Shown in pieces: positions 1 to 5,052 of a DNA stretch of 5,093 bases. The stretch covers positions 1 through 5,093 of the forward strand of contig DPIB01000227.1 in NCBI GenBank assembly GCA_003522805.1, read 5' to 3'. The DNA is from Fervidobacterium sp. Lineage in GTDB: Bacteria > Thermotogota > Thermotogae > Thermotogales > Fervidobacteriaceae. Below the pieces are notes generated by a model, which did not search any database, was not told the origin of the DNA, and saw nothing but the letters and a program-made list of their open reading frames with translations. Numbering within the stretch: the stretch's first letter is position 1; each line of letters starts with the position of its first letter. A program made the translations under genes and the position numbers.

Positions 1-2
1 TT

Positions 3-29
3 GAACAACTAAAAGAAGTACTGAAATGA
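3..29 (+). CDS. Possible C-terminal end of an upstream reading frame
   Basis: The frame starting at base 3 reads EQLKEVLK and then a TGA stop at 27-29. This is charged and amphipathic, like the last turn of a helix. It ends one base before the hairpin at 30-59. If that hairpin is the right end of an IS200/IS605-type element, this could be the tail of a tnpB gene, whose stop usually lies close to the right end. Eight codons are too few to identify a family, and the frame may be chance. Confidence 0.25.
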   Translation, partial: EQLKEVLK

Positions 30-63
30 AATCACCCCCGTCATCTTGCGGGGGTGGTTAACT
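30..63 (+). mobile_element. IS200/IS605-type end-like hairpin
   Basis: Bases 30-40 (AATCACCCCCG) pair with 49-59 (CGGGGGTGGTT) to form an 11-bp stem with one G-T wobble and an 8-base loop. There is no T-run behind it, only TTAACTAG, so it is not a typical intrinsic terminator. GC-rich hairpins next to a short TTAAC/TTCAAC-like sequence are typical of IS200/IS605 subterminal ends and of the 3' end of TnpB guide (omega) RNA. The hairpin interrupts a minus-strand coding remnant that is readable up to about base 60. Which end it represents cannot be settled from inside the window: read on the minus strand it starts TTAACCACCC, which resembles the TCAACTACCC at the right edge. Confidence 0.45.
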
Positions 64-210
64 AGTATCTCTCTTGGTTCAACACCGATTCTTTTTGCCC
101 ATATTTGAACTTCTTCTTTGAAATCTTCAATTTCAGTTTATCAGCCTTACCTTCGACTATCAAATTTCAGTTTTTAAAGCAGGCATGTCTCCTATCAGTG
201 GTTTCCACAA
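60..210 (-). pseudogene. Broken minus-strand coding remnant, possibly YgjP/DUF45-like
   Basis: On the minus strand, bases 134-60 read as convincing protein: ...FKEEVQIWAKRIGVEPREI, then LV. Bases 210-163 read WKPLIGDMPALKTEI after a TTG codon, and then meet a TGA. The two pieces are in different frames, but both run through the same 11-bp direct repeat (AAACTGAAATT on the minus strand, at 173-163 and 139-129), whose copies lie 34 bp apart. Removing one 34-bp unit restores a continuous frame. The pattern 'F..EV..WA..IGVEP..I.V' resembles the segment just before the RWGSC motif of YgjP/DUF45 metal-dependent hydrolases, but that motif is absent because the IS-like hairpin begins there. The family call is tentative: DUF45 proteins normally have more residues before this point. 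Originally the gene would have been divergent from the esterase. The coding character is fairly clear; the identity is weak. Confidence 0.4.
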
Positions 211-232
211 TTCGCCTTAAGCGTGGTATAAT
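202..232 (+). promoter_or_regulatory. Promoter of the carboxylesterase gene
   Basis: A perfect -10 box TATAAT (227-232) is preceded by TGG, making it an extended -10 (TGnTATAAT). The -35 is weak: TTTCCA at 202-207 with a 19-base spacer. Transcription would start near 239, giving a leader of about 70 bases. That leader contains a 6-bp perfect hairpin (271-276 with 282-287) upstream of the Shine-Dalgarno AAGGGGGAT (292-300). Confidence 0.55.
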
Positions 233-307
233 TAATGTACAAGTATAGAAAGAGCGGTTGATTCAAATTGATCTTGACTTTCAAGATAGTTAAGGGGGAT
301 TTAAGCT

Positions 308-1063
308 ATGGATTTTGTAGATACAAAGACCGTCAAAAAGTCTGTTCCGATATTTCTGGAAGGGGGGAACAAGGCAATCCTTTTCGTGCACGGCTTTACA
401 GGTTCGCCACATGATTTCGATTACATGGCAAGAGAAGCAAACAGATCAGGATTCACCGTCTCGGTACCACGTTTGCCTGGACATGGTACATGCGGGGAGG
501 ATTTTCTAAAGACGACATCAAGAGACTGGTTACGTAGAGCTTTTGATGCATATTACGACCTCAAAGCAATGCACGATGACGTTGCCATAGTAGGACTTTC
601 AATGGGTGGAGTTATAGCATTGATAATGGCTGCCCAATTGAAACCAACAAAACTAGTCACATTAGCTGCAGCGACACACGTCTTCGACAAAAGAATAAAC
701 TTGACACCGTTCATATCACTTTTCATCAAGAAAATCAAAAGGGAAAACGACGAAAAATACGACGACCCTGATCTGGAGTTTTTGAAGAGAGAATACTGGT
801 CTTGTGACTGGCCAAGACAGTCAGCTGAGCTTTACAAACTCATGAAATTATCGCGAAAAAGTGTTCCACTGATAGCATCAGACACACTGGTAGTAGCCGC
901 AAAAAATGACAATGCGGTTCCAATGGAGGCTGCAGAATTCATCTACAAGAATATCAGATCAGAGAAGAGGAAGCTACTCATTTTTGAACGGTCAAGCCAT
1001 GTATTGAGTAACGATATAGAGAAAGAAGAAGTCACAAAATCTGTCATAGAATGGTTAATTTGA
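308..1063 (+). CDS. Alpha/beta-hydrolase carboxylesterase (Est30-like)
   Basis: This 251-residue cytosolic alpha/beta hydrolase probably hydrolyses carboxylic esters with short to medium acyl chains. Visible elements are the oxyanion motif HGFTG (28-32), the nucleophile elbow GLSMGG (Ser98 at its centre), the likely acid Asp201 in AAKNDNAVP, and the catalytic His231 in SSHVLSND. Their order and spacing match Geobacillus Est30, a thermostable monomeric carboxylesterase of nearly the same length, and residues 125-180 correspond to its small lid/cap. There is no signal peptide or membrane segment. The ATG at 308 follows AAGGGGGAT with 7 bases between. The gene has its own promoter and is closed by the hairpin at 1086-1112, so it appears monocistronic and separate from the redox genes downstream. 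A related lipase or monoacylglycerol lipase role cannot be excluded. The family call is confident; the natural substrate is unknown. Confidence 0.88.
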   Translation: MDFVDTKTVKKSVPIFLEGGNKAILFVHGFTGSPHDFDYMAREANRSGFTVSVPRLPGHGTCGEDFLKTTSRDWLRRAFDAYYDLKAMHDDVAIVGLSMGGVIALIMAAQLKPTKLVTLAAATHVFDKRINLTPFISLFIKKIKRENDEKYDDPDLEFLKREYWSCDWPRQSAELYKLMKLSRKSVPLIASDTLVVAAKNDNAVPMEAAEFIYKNIRSEKRKLLIFERSSHVLSNDIEKEEVTKSVIEWLI

Positions 1064-1085
1064 GATGGTTTTTGTGAGATCTGAT

Positions 1086-1112
1086 AAAAGTAGACAATGT
1101 TTGTCTACTTTT
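1086..1112. terminator. Probable bidirectional terminator after the esterase
   Basis: AAAAGTAGACA (1086-1096) is perfectly complementary to TGTCTACTTTT (1102-1112), with ATGTT between them. The arms start with an A-run and end with a T-run, as in intrinsic terminators that work in either direction. The stem is AT-rich, so it is weaker than the two terminators further down, but it sits 22 bases after the esterase stop and before the next promoter. Confidence 0.6.
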
Positions 1113-1122
1113 AACATATAGG

Positions 1123-1153
1123 TAACCCGAAATTTCAATGGACGAGGTATAAT
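1123..1153 (+). promoter_or_regulatory. Promoter of the PDO gene
   Basis: A perfect TATAAT lies at 1148-1153. No good -35 is present; TAACCC at 1123-1128 (19-base spacer) is the nearest candidate. The predicted start near 1160 gives a leader of about 32 bases containing TTCAAGTGT (1163-1171) and the strong Shine-Dalgarno GGAGGTG (1180-1186). Confidence 0.5.
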
Positions 1154-1191
1154 AAAATTAGATTCAAGTGTGGTAAAGCGGAGGTGTAGTT

Positions 1192-1845
1192 ATGAGTTTG
1201 CTGGCAGAAAAGGACAAGAAATATTTGGAGGATTTGTTTGAGAAGGAGTTGGAAAATAACGTCAAGCTGATATTCTTCTATGATGATGATAATGCTGAAT
1301 ACTGCGATCTCGAAAGTCAGTTGCTTGACGAACTCAGAGAGCTTTCTGAGAAGATCGTAGTCGAGAAGTATCCAAAGAACAGTGAAAAAGGCAGTGAATA
1401 TAACATTGAATTTGCGCCTGCACTGCTTCTTACACTTGAAGATAGTAAAGATAGAGGCGTAAGATTCTATGGTGTCCCGTCAGGCCATGAATTTGCTACG
1501 CTTATTCAGGATATAGTTACGTTTGGAAAGGATGCAAGGCCACAACTCTCCGAAGAGACAGTGGCAAAGCTTATGGAACTTGACAAACCAATAAGAATAA
1601 GTGTTTTCGTTACTCCGACGTGTCCGTATTGTCCAAAGGCTGCGCTTACGGCTCACAGTCTAGCCCTAGCAAGTGATAAGATAATAGCTGAAGTTATTGA
1701 AGCAAATGAAATCTCTGATCTGAGTGAACAATTTGGTGTTTCATCCGTACCACATATAGCAGTCAATCGAAATCCAGATAAGTTCTTTGTAGGAGCTTTC
1801 CCGGAACCGCAGTTTTTACAACAATTGTTGGAACTTTCAGAGTAA
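1192..1845 (+). CDS. Protein disulfide oxidoreductase (two-thioredoxin-fold, glutaredoxin-like)
   Basis: This 217-residue protein belongs to the PDO family of thermophiles, which forms, reduces or isomerises disulfides in cytosolic proteins and accepts electrons from thioredoxin reductase. It has two tandem thioredoxin folds. The N-terminal unit (about 1-115) has its cis-proline at FAP (Pro76). The C-terminal unit (about 120-217) carries TPTCPYC with active-site Cys144 and Cys147, and the cis-proline in SVP (Pro187). The expected N-terminal CxxC is changed: the aligned position reads A35-E-Y-C38, so only the second cysteine remains. The length is slightly below the roughly 225 residues typical of the family. 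ATG 1192 follows GGAGGTG with a 5-base gap. The gene has its own promoter and terminator, and trxB, its likely reductant, lies 180 bases downstream. The family call is strong; the loss of one redox site is read directly from the sequence. Confidence 0.88.
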   Translation: MSLLAEKDKKYLEDLFEKELENNVKLIFFYDDDNAEYCDLESQLLDELRELSEKIVVEKYPKNSEKGSEYNIEFAPALLLTLEDSKDRGVRFYGVPSGHEFATLIQDIVTFGKDARPQLSEETVAKLMELDKPIRISVFVTPTCPYCPKAALTAHSLALASDKIIAEVIEANEISDLSEQFGVSSVPHIAVNRNPDKFFVGAFPEPQFLQQLLELSE

Positions 1846-1915
1846 CTTCGGTCATTAGTTATTTATAAAATTTCTAACCATAACCATCCAACCCCCCATT
1901 TTGTTGTACATACAT

Positions 1916-1946
1916 CTTAGGGCACCTATTTGTGCCCTAAGTTTTT
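1916..1946 (+). terminator. Intrinsic terminator after the PDO gene
   Basis: CTTAGGGCAC (1916-1925) pairs perfectly with GTGCCCTAAG (1932-1941) around a 6-base loop, and TTTTT (1942-1946) follows directly. This is a textbook Rho-independent terminator. It means trxB should have its own promoter in the AT-rich 1947-2010 stretch, where no convincing -35/-10 pair is visible. Confidence 0.88.
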
Positions 1947-2025
1947 AAGTAAAAGTCTTAAATAGTCAATTTTCTGATTTGAAATAAGAAAATGGAGAAT
2001 AGGAAAGAAAAAGGAGAGAAATGAC

Positions 2026-2976
2026 ATGGGATTATTCGATATAGGTTCAATGAGTGCTGAGGTTAAAGAATACTACGATATCGTCATAATAGGTGCTGGA
2101 CCGGCAGGATTGACTGCTGCAATATATGCAAGAAGAGCAGGGCTAACTGTACTTGTCATTGAGAAGGCGATAGAAGGTGGGGCAGTTACCCAAACACATA
2201 TAGTTGAAAACTGGCCTGGAGAAATCAGTATCGAAGGTCAGATACTCGGTCAGAAATTCGCTGATCATGCAAAACACTTTGGTGCAGAAATTCACTACGC
2301 TTTTGCACAAAAGGTTACGGCAGAAAGAGAATACAAAATTGTAGAGTTTGATAATGGTAGTACAGTCAAATGTAAAGTGCTGATCATAGCGACAGGGACA
2401 GAACCAAGGAAACTTGGAGTACCCGGTGAGAGCGAGTTCAGAGGGAAGGGCGTAACTTATTGTGCTGCATGCGATGGGTACCTATTCAAAGATAAAGATG
2501 TTGTAGTCATCGGTGGTGGGGATAGCGCATGTGATGAATCGCACTTCTTGGCAAAGATCGTAAATAGCGTCACCATGATACAGAATTTGCCTTACTTGAC
2601 GGCTGCAAAAGTATTGCAGGAGAGGATACTAAACGATCCGAAAATCAAAGTGGTTACAAACCATGTAGTCAAAGAAATACGTGGAAACAAGAAGGTAGAA
2701 GAGATAGTAATAACACACAACGAGACAAACGAAGAAACGGTGATAAAAACTGATGGAGTCTTCATTTACGTAGGTTTATTACCGAAAACGGAAATAGTTA
2801 AAGATGTGGTTACAATGAATGACTATGGATATATTATAACCGATGAGAACATGGAAACGAACGTGCCAGGTATATATGCAGTTGGAGATATAAGAATCAA
2901 GAGCTTGAGGCAAATTGTAACGGCGACTGCAGATGGTGCAATTGCTGTTGAGCATGCTGCGAAGAAATATCTCTAA
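2026..2976 (+). CDS. trxB: Thioredoxin reductase
   Basis: This 316-residue FAD flavoprotein of the low-molecular-weight thioredoxin reductase family moves electrons from NAD(P)H through FAD to a redox-active disulfide and then to thioredoxin-like partners. Visible parts are the FAD dinucleotide fold GAGPAG (23-28), the ATG motif at 122-124 (ATGTEPR), the active site CAAC (Cys146, Cys149) followed by Asp150, the second dinucleotide fold GGGDSA (163-168), and the C-terminal FAD motif with GD (287-288) and RQIVTA (295-300). The HRRxxxR signature that holds the 2'-phosphate of NADPH in Escherichia coli TrxB is replaced by MIQNLPY (184-190), which points to NADH use or relaxed specificity. ATG 2026 is spaced 8-9 bases from AAGGAGAG. 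The first 15 residues extend slightly beyond the usual start, so initiation at Met9 is possible, but that codon lacks a ribosome binding site. The glutaredoxin gene follows after 33 bases, so the two are probably co-transcribed. Confidence 0.95.
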   Translation: MGLFDIGSMSAEVKEYYDIVIIGAGPAGLTAAIYARRAGLTVLVIEKAIEGGAVTQTHIVENWPGEISIEGQILGQKFADHAKHFGAEIHYAFAQKVTAEREYKIVEFDNGSTVKCKVLIIATGTEPRKLGVPGESEFRGKGVTYCAACDGYLFKDKDVVVIGGGDSACDESHFLAKIVNSVTMIQNLPYLTAAKVLQERILNDPKIKVVTNHVVKEIRGNKKVEEIVITHNETNEETVIKTDGVFIYVGLLPKTEIVKDVVTMNDYGYIITDENMETNVPGIYAVGDIRIKSLRQIVTATADGAIAVEHAAKKYL

Positions 2977-3009
2977 ACGAATCTTGTAAAGAACTTGGAG
3001 GTGAAAAAC

Positions 3010-3252
3010 ATGCCTGATGTAAGGATCAAGATATATACGACACCAACATGCCCGTGGTGCAAGAAGGCGAAAGAGTACTTCAAACAGCGAGGACTATCTT
3101 ATACAGAAATCGATGTCTCAAAGGACCAAAGAGCTGCAGAAGAGATGGTCCGCAAATCTGGTCAAATGGGTGTACCAGTCATCGAAATTGGAAGTCAAAT
3201 CATCGTTGGTTTCGACAAAGCAAAGATCGATAGAATTCTTGGAACAAACTGA
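3010..3252 (+). CDS. Glutaredoxin-like protein, NrdH/YruB type
   Basis: This 80-residue single thioredoxin-fold protein is probably a small dithiol carrier reduced by the neighbouring thioredoxin reductase. It has the beta strand and active site IYTTPTCPWC (Cys14, Cys17), the cis-proline in MGVP (Pro56), and a C-terminal GFD motif (67-69) typical of the YruB/NrdH-like group. This group takes electrons from TrxB rather than glutathione, which Thermotogales are not known to make. ATG 3010 is chosen because GGAGGTG (2997-3003) sits 6 bases before it; the longer TTG start at 2995 would place the ribosome binding site inside the coding region. The gene lies 33 bases after trxB, and a strong terminator follows, so trxB and this gene form a two-gene transcript. 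NrdH for ribonucleotide reductase is possible, but no nrd gene is nearby. Confidence 0.9.
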   Translation: MPDVRIKIYTTPTCPWCKKAKEYFKQRGLSYTEIDVSKDQRAAEEMVRKSGQMGVPVIEIGSQIIVGFDKAKIDRILGTN

Positions 3253-3266
3253 TAATCAGAATATTT

Positions 3267-3298
3267 GAGGAAGGGAACACACCCTTCCTCTTAATTTT
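3267..3298 (+). terminator. Intrinsic terminator of the trxB-glutaredoxin unit
   Basis: GAGGAAGGG (3267-3275) pairs perfectly with CCCTTCCTC (3282-3290) around a 6-base loop, followed by TTAATTTT (3291-3298). It lies 14 bases after the glutaredoxin stop. Confidence 0.85.
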
Positions 3299-3319
3299 GC
3301 CCCATCTTAGTATTAAAAT
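3291..3319 (+). promoter_or_regulatory. Possible weak promoter for the ccdA remnant and osmC
   Basis: TTAATT (3291-3296) and TAAAAT (3314-3319) are separated by 17 bases. The -10 matches consensus at 5 of 6 positions and the -35 at 3 of 6. A promoter is expected here because a terminator lies just upstream and a strong ribosome binding site (3349-3357) lies downstream. The -35 would overlap the terminator T-tract. The match itself is weak. Confidence 0.3.
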
Positions 3320-3361
3320 AACGTTGGAACGCCTTTCAAACTTACTTTGGAGGTGATTATC

Positions 3362-3899
3362 TTGAAATTCAGTTGTCCATTGTTAAACCATCCCCCCACC
3401 TCTACAGGTGGTGGGATGGTTTAAGTTTGCACTCTTAGGCGCAATATCGTCCACAATAGGTGGATTCTTATTGTCATTTGGGGATATAATAGAAAAGGTC
3501 ATCGGCATCAGTATCGTAATTTTAGGTGTTGCATACATCTTCGAACTGCAAATTTTCAAAGGGAAGAGTGTAAACGTTTGGAGATTTAAAGGAACAGGAT
3601 TCGTTGGTGGGTTGTTGCTTGGTGCAGCCATCGGTTTTGTTTGGATTCCATGCAGCAGTCCAGTTTTGGGCTCTATGTTACTCATTGCAGCTCAAAAAAG
3701 CATTATAAAAGGGATGTGGCTACTCTTTGTCTACTCACTTGGCATCTCGATACCATTCCTAACAATAGGCACACTACTTTCCAAGGCATTGAGCTTTGGA
3801 TTTGGAAAACCCGCATGGGAGAAGTGGACTAAAATAATAGGTGACAGCTTCATCATGTTACTTGGTATCTTGATCTTGTTTGGTAAAATGAAGGTCTAA
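3362..3899 (+). pseudogene. ccdA: CcdA-type thiol-disulfide membrane transporter, 5'-truncated
   Basis: CcdA proteins carry reducing equivalents across the cytoplasmic membrane through two cysteines, one in TM1 and one in TM4. The GTG-3408 frame (163 codons, open from 3387) has four to five hydrophobic segments (about 5-24, 31-46, 64-84, 103-124, 142-158) and the second-half motif VWIPCSSPVLGS with Cys82. It lacks the first 70-80 residues of a normal protein of about 220-240, including TM1 with its SPCVLP-type cysteine motif. A good ribosome binding site GGAGGTGAT (3349-3357) serves TTG 3362, but that frame gives MKFSCPLLNHPPTSTGGGMV and stops at 3422-3424, in a different frame from the rest. 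The join lies in the 42-bp palindrome 3383-3424. Translation from GTG 3408 would start inside that hairpin's stem. The protein is therefore probably absent or non-functional; if made, it would lack one of the two relay cysteines. The osmC gene follows after 46 bases. Confidence 0.75.
3383..3424. repeat. 42-bp palindrome at the ccdA break point
   Basis: Bases 3383-3401 (TTAAACCATCCCCCCACCT) are complementary to 3406-3424 over 19 pairs with a single C-T mismatch (3395/3412) and a CTAC loop. It sits where the native ccdA 5' coding sequence is missing. The design (TTAA/AACC, then a run of C, closed by GGG, GGTT, AA) is like the hairpins at 30-59 and near 5060. It is most simply read as a solo end or miniature relic of an IS200/IS605-type element left at a deletion. 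It is not a terminator, as no T-run follows. Confidence 0.6.
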
Positions 3900-3945
3900 A
3901 ATACTATTTCAATTCTAGTTCAAGTGTAAAGGGGGATGAGTTAAC

Positions 3946-4371
3946 ATGGGAGTAGCACGATTGGATTATTATTCCAAGATGCTTTTTCATGCAAAGACTG
4001 TATCGGGGCACGATTTGGTGATAGACGCTGATCCAGCATCTGGCGGAATGGATGCAGGCGTGAGACCGAAAGAACTCATGCTATATGCTCTCATGGGATG
4101 CACTGGCATGGATGTAGTCTCGCTACTAAAAAAGATGAAGGTCATAGACAATATGGAGACGTTCAGGATGGAAATAGAGTACGAACAATCGCAAGAGCAT
4201 CCGAAGGTATACACGAAGATTCATCTCAAGTACATATTGAAATTCAATGGAGAACCTCCAAGGGAGCAAGTAGAAAAAGCAGTCTCACTCTCTCAAGATA
4301 AATATTGTGGCGTCTCGGCAATGCTTAGGAAAGCGATACCTGATTTCACTTGGGAGATTATATACGAATAG
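3946..4371 (+). CDS. OsmC-family protein (YhfA-like thiol peroxidase)
   Basis: This 141-residue cytosolic protein of the OsmC/Ohr superfamily belongs to the group whose members reduce organic hydroperoxides with a cysteine pair, using dithiol (not glutathione) electron donors. The conserved features are [18 protein letters not shown], containing Arg40, Glu43 and the likely peroxidatic Cys52, and [11 protein letters not shown] with the likely resolving Cys121. The overall form, beta strands then a central helix and a C-terminal half, fits the short YhfA-like branch. ATG 3946 follows AAAGGGGGAT (3928-3937) by 8 bases. An earlier ATG at 3936 is out of frame and stops at once. The gene is 46 bases after the ccdA remnant with no terminator between, so it depends on the same transcript unless a promoter lies unseen in 3900-3930. 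No clear hairpin terminator follows. Peroxidase activity is inferred from the family; many YhfA-like members have no tested substrate. Confidence 0.85.
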   Translation: MGVARLDYYSKMLFHAKTVSGHDLVIDADPASGGMDAGVRPKELMLYALMGCTGMDVVSLLKKMKVIDNMETFRMEIEYEQSQEHPKVYTKIHLKYILKFNGEPPREQVEKAVSLSQDKYCGVSAMLRKAIPDFTWEIIYE

Positions 4372-4396
4372 GGCAAATACAAAGTCGAAATCTATC

Positions 4397-4424
4397 TTGA
4401 AAAATAGCTGTTATGTGGTATCAT
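4397..4424 (+). promoter_or_regulatory. Upstream promoter of the tRNA operon
   Basis: TTGAAA (4397-4402) and TATCAT (4419-4424) are separated by 16 bases, and TGG precedes the -10, making it an extended type. An imperfect palindrome (ATTCA...TGAAT, 4425-4443) overlaps the expected start and could be an operator. No gene begins between here and the tRNAs, so this is best read as a second, upstream promoter for that operon. Confidence 0.45.
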
Positions 4425-4508
4425 ATTCAACAGTATTGTGAATAATCTAAAGGCTGGTTCTTATTGGGATCTATGAAAAACTGTAACAATAATAAACTAC
4501 ATGAAACG

Positions 4509-4537
4509 TTGACAAATAGCCTCATATCGGTTATAAT
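4509..4537 (+). promoter_or_regulatory. Consensus sigma-70 promoter of the tRNA-rpmG operon
   Basis: TTGACA (4509-4514) and TATAAT (4532-4537) are exact consensus boxes with the ideal 17-base spacer. Transcription would begin near 4544, only about 11 bases before tRNA-Thr. This is the strongest promoter in the window, as expected for a stable-RNA operon. Confidence 0.92.
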
Positions 4538-4554
4538 TGCAATCGCATATGTGA

Positions 4555-4631
4555 GCCAACGTAGCTCAGTCGGCTAGAGCGGCTGACTTGTAATCAGCAG
4601 GTTGAGGGTTCAAGTCCCTCCGTTGGCTCCA
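4555..4631 (+). tRNA. tRNA-Thr (anticodon UGU)
   Basis: The acceptor stem GCCAACG (4555-4561) pairs with CGTTGGC (4621-4627). The anticodon arm is GCTGA-CTTGTAA-TCAGC with anticodon TGT, and the T arm is GAGGG-TTCAAGT-CCCTC. The discriminator is T and CCA (4629-4631) is encoded. It is the first gene of the operon, and tRNA-Tyr begins 9 bases later. Confidence 0.96.
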
Positions 4632-4640
4632 AACAGGTGT

Positions 4641-4727
4641 GGTGAGGTGCCCGAGCGGCCAAAGGGGGCGGACTGTAAATCCGCTGGCAGAATGCCTTCG
4701 AAGGTTCAAATCCTTCCCTCACCACCA
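4641..4727 (+). tRNA. tRNA-Tyr (anticodon GUA)
   Basis: The acceptor stem GGTGAGG (4641-4647) pairs with CCTCACC (4717-4723). The anticodon arm is GCGGA-CTGTAAA-TCCGC with anticodon GTA. A long variable arm gives 87 bases, as in bacterial type II tRNA-Tyr. The T arm is GAAGG-TTCAAAT-CCTTC, with discriminator A and encoded CCA. Confidence 0.96.
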
Positions 4728-4755
4728 GATATTTTTTATAGGAGGCTGAACAAAG

Positions 4756-4905
4756 ATGCGTGTTCAAATAGGGCTCAAATGTGAAGAATGCGGGAACAGA
4801 AACTATTACACAACAAAAGAAAAAAGCAAAAAAGATAAGCTCAGACTCAAGAAATACTGTCCGAAGTGTAACAAGCATACTTTCCATTTGGAAACGAAGG
4901 TTTAA
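4756..4905 (+). CDS. rpmG: Ribosomal protein L33 (bL33), zinc-binding form
   Basis: This 49-residue protein of the large ribosomal subunit contacts 23S rRNA near the E-site tRNA. It starts [17 protein letters not shown] and ends in [10 protein letters not shown], both characteristic of L33. Cys9, Cys12, Cys35 and Cys38 form an intact zinc ribbon, so this is the zinc-containing (C+) paralogue. The ATG at 4756 is preceded by AGGAGG (4740-4745) with a 10-base gap. It lies between tRNA-Tyr and tRNA-Trp and is transcribed with them from the consensus promoter at 4509-4537; no terminator is visible on either side. The rpmG-tRNA-Trp order, usually followed by secE and nusG, is conserved in many bacteria. 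Confidence 0.96.
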   Translation: MRVQIGLKCEECGNRNYYTTKEKSKKDKLRLKKYCPKCNKHTFHLETKV

Positions 4906-4947
4906 TGTACCTGAACAAAGAATAGAACCGACTCACGATATCTTTGC

Positions 4948-5023
4948 AGGGGCGTAGCTCAATTGGCAGAGCACCGGTCTCCAAAATCGGGTGCTGCAGG
5001 TTCAACTCCTGCCGCCCCTGCCA
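4948..5023 (+). tRNA. tRNA-Trp (anticodon CCA)
   Basis: The acceptor stem AGGGGCG (4948-4954) pairs with CGCCCCT (5013-5019). The D arm includes GCTC...GAGC. The anticodon arm is CCGGT-CTCCAAA-ATCGG with anticodon CCA and one G-T wobble. The T arm is GCAGG-TTCAACT-CCTGC. Discriminator G and CCA (5021-5023) are encoded. Confidence 0.96.
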
Positions 5024-5052
5024 AGTTCCTTTTTGAAGAGAAACAATGAGAG

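Noticed and set aside
30..63. Left-edge hairpin as an intrinsic terminator of the upstream gene
   Set aside because: No T-run follows the stem; TTAACTAG fits a mobile-element end better, although termination is not excluded.
129..173. Two 11-bp repeats as the start of a CRISPR array
   Set aside because: Repeats are too short, only two are present, the unit is 34 bp, and the sequence falls inside a coding remnant.
2995..3009. TTG start giving the glutaredoxin five extra residues
   Set aside because: TTGGAGGTG is itself the Shine-Dalgarno for ATG 3010, and nothing lies upstream to serve the TTG.
3408..3410. GTG 3408 as the true start of a short but functional CcdA
   Set aside because: The start would lie inside a 19-bp stem and be ribosomally occluded, and the protein would lack TM1 and one relay cysteine.
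3383..3685. 100-codon minus-strand frame opposite ccdA
   Set aside because: Antisense shadow of the membrane-protein codons; no ribosome binding site and no recognisable domain.
4473..4577. 34-codon reading frame MKNCNNNKLHETL... before and into tRNA-Thr
   Set aside because: It overlaps the consensus promoter and the tRNA and has no proper ribosome binding site; most likely chance.
4594..4887. 97-codon minus-strand frame and a 60-codon plus-strand frame over the tRNAs and rpmG
   Set aside because: Both are shadows of tRNA genes and rpmG; the peptides are the usual spurious translations of tRNA.
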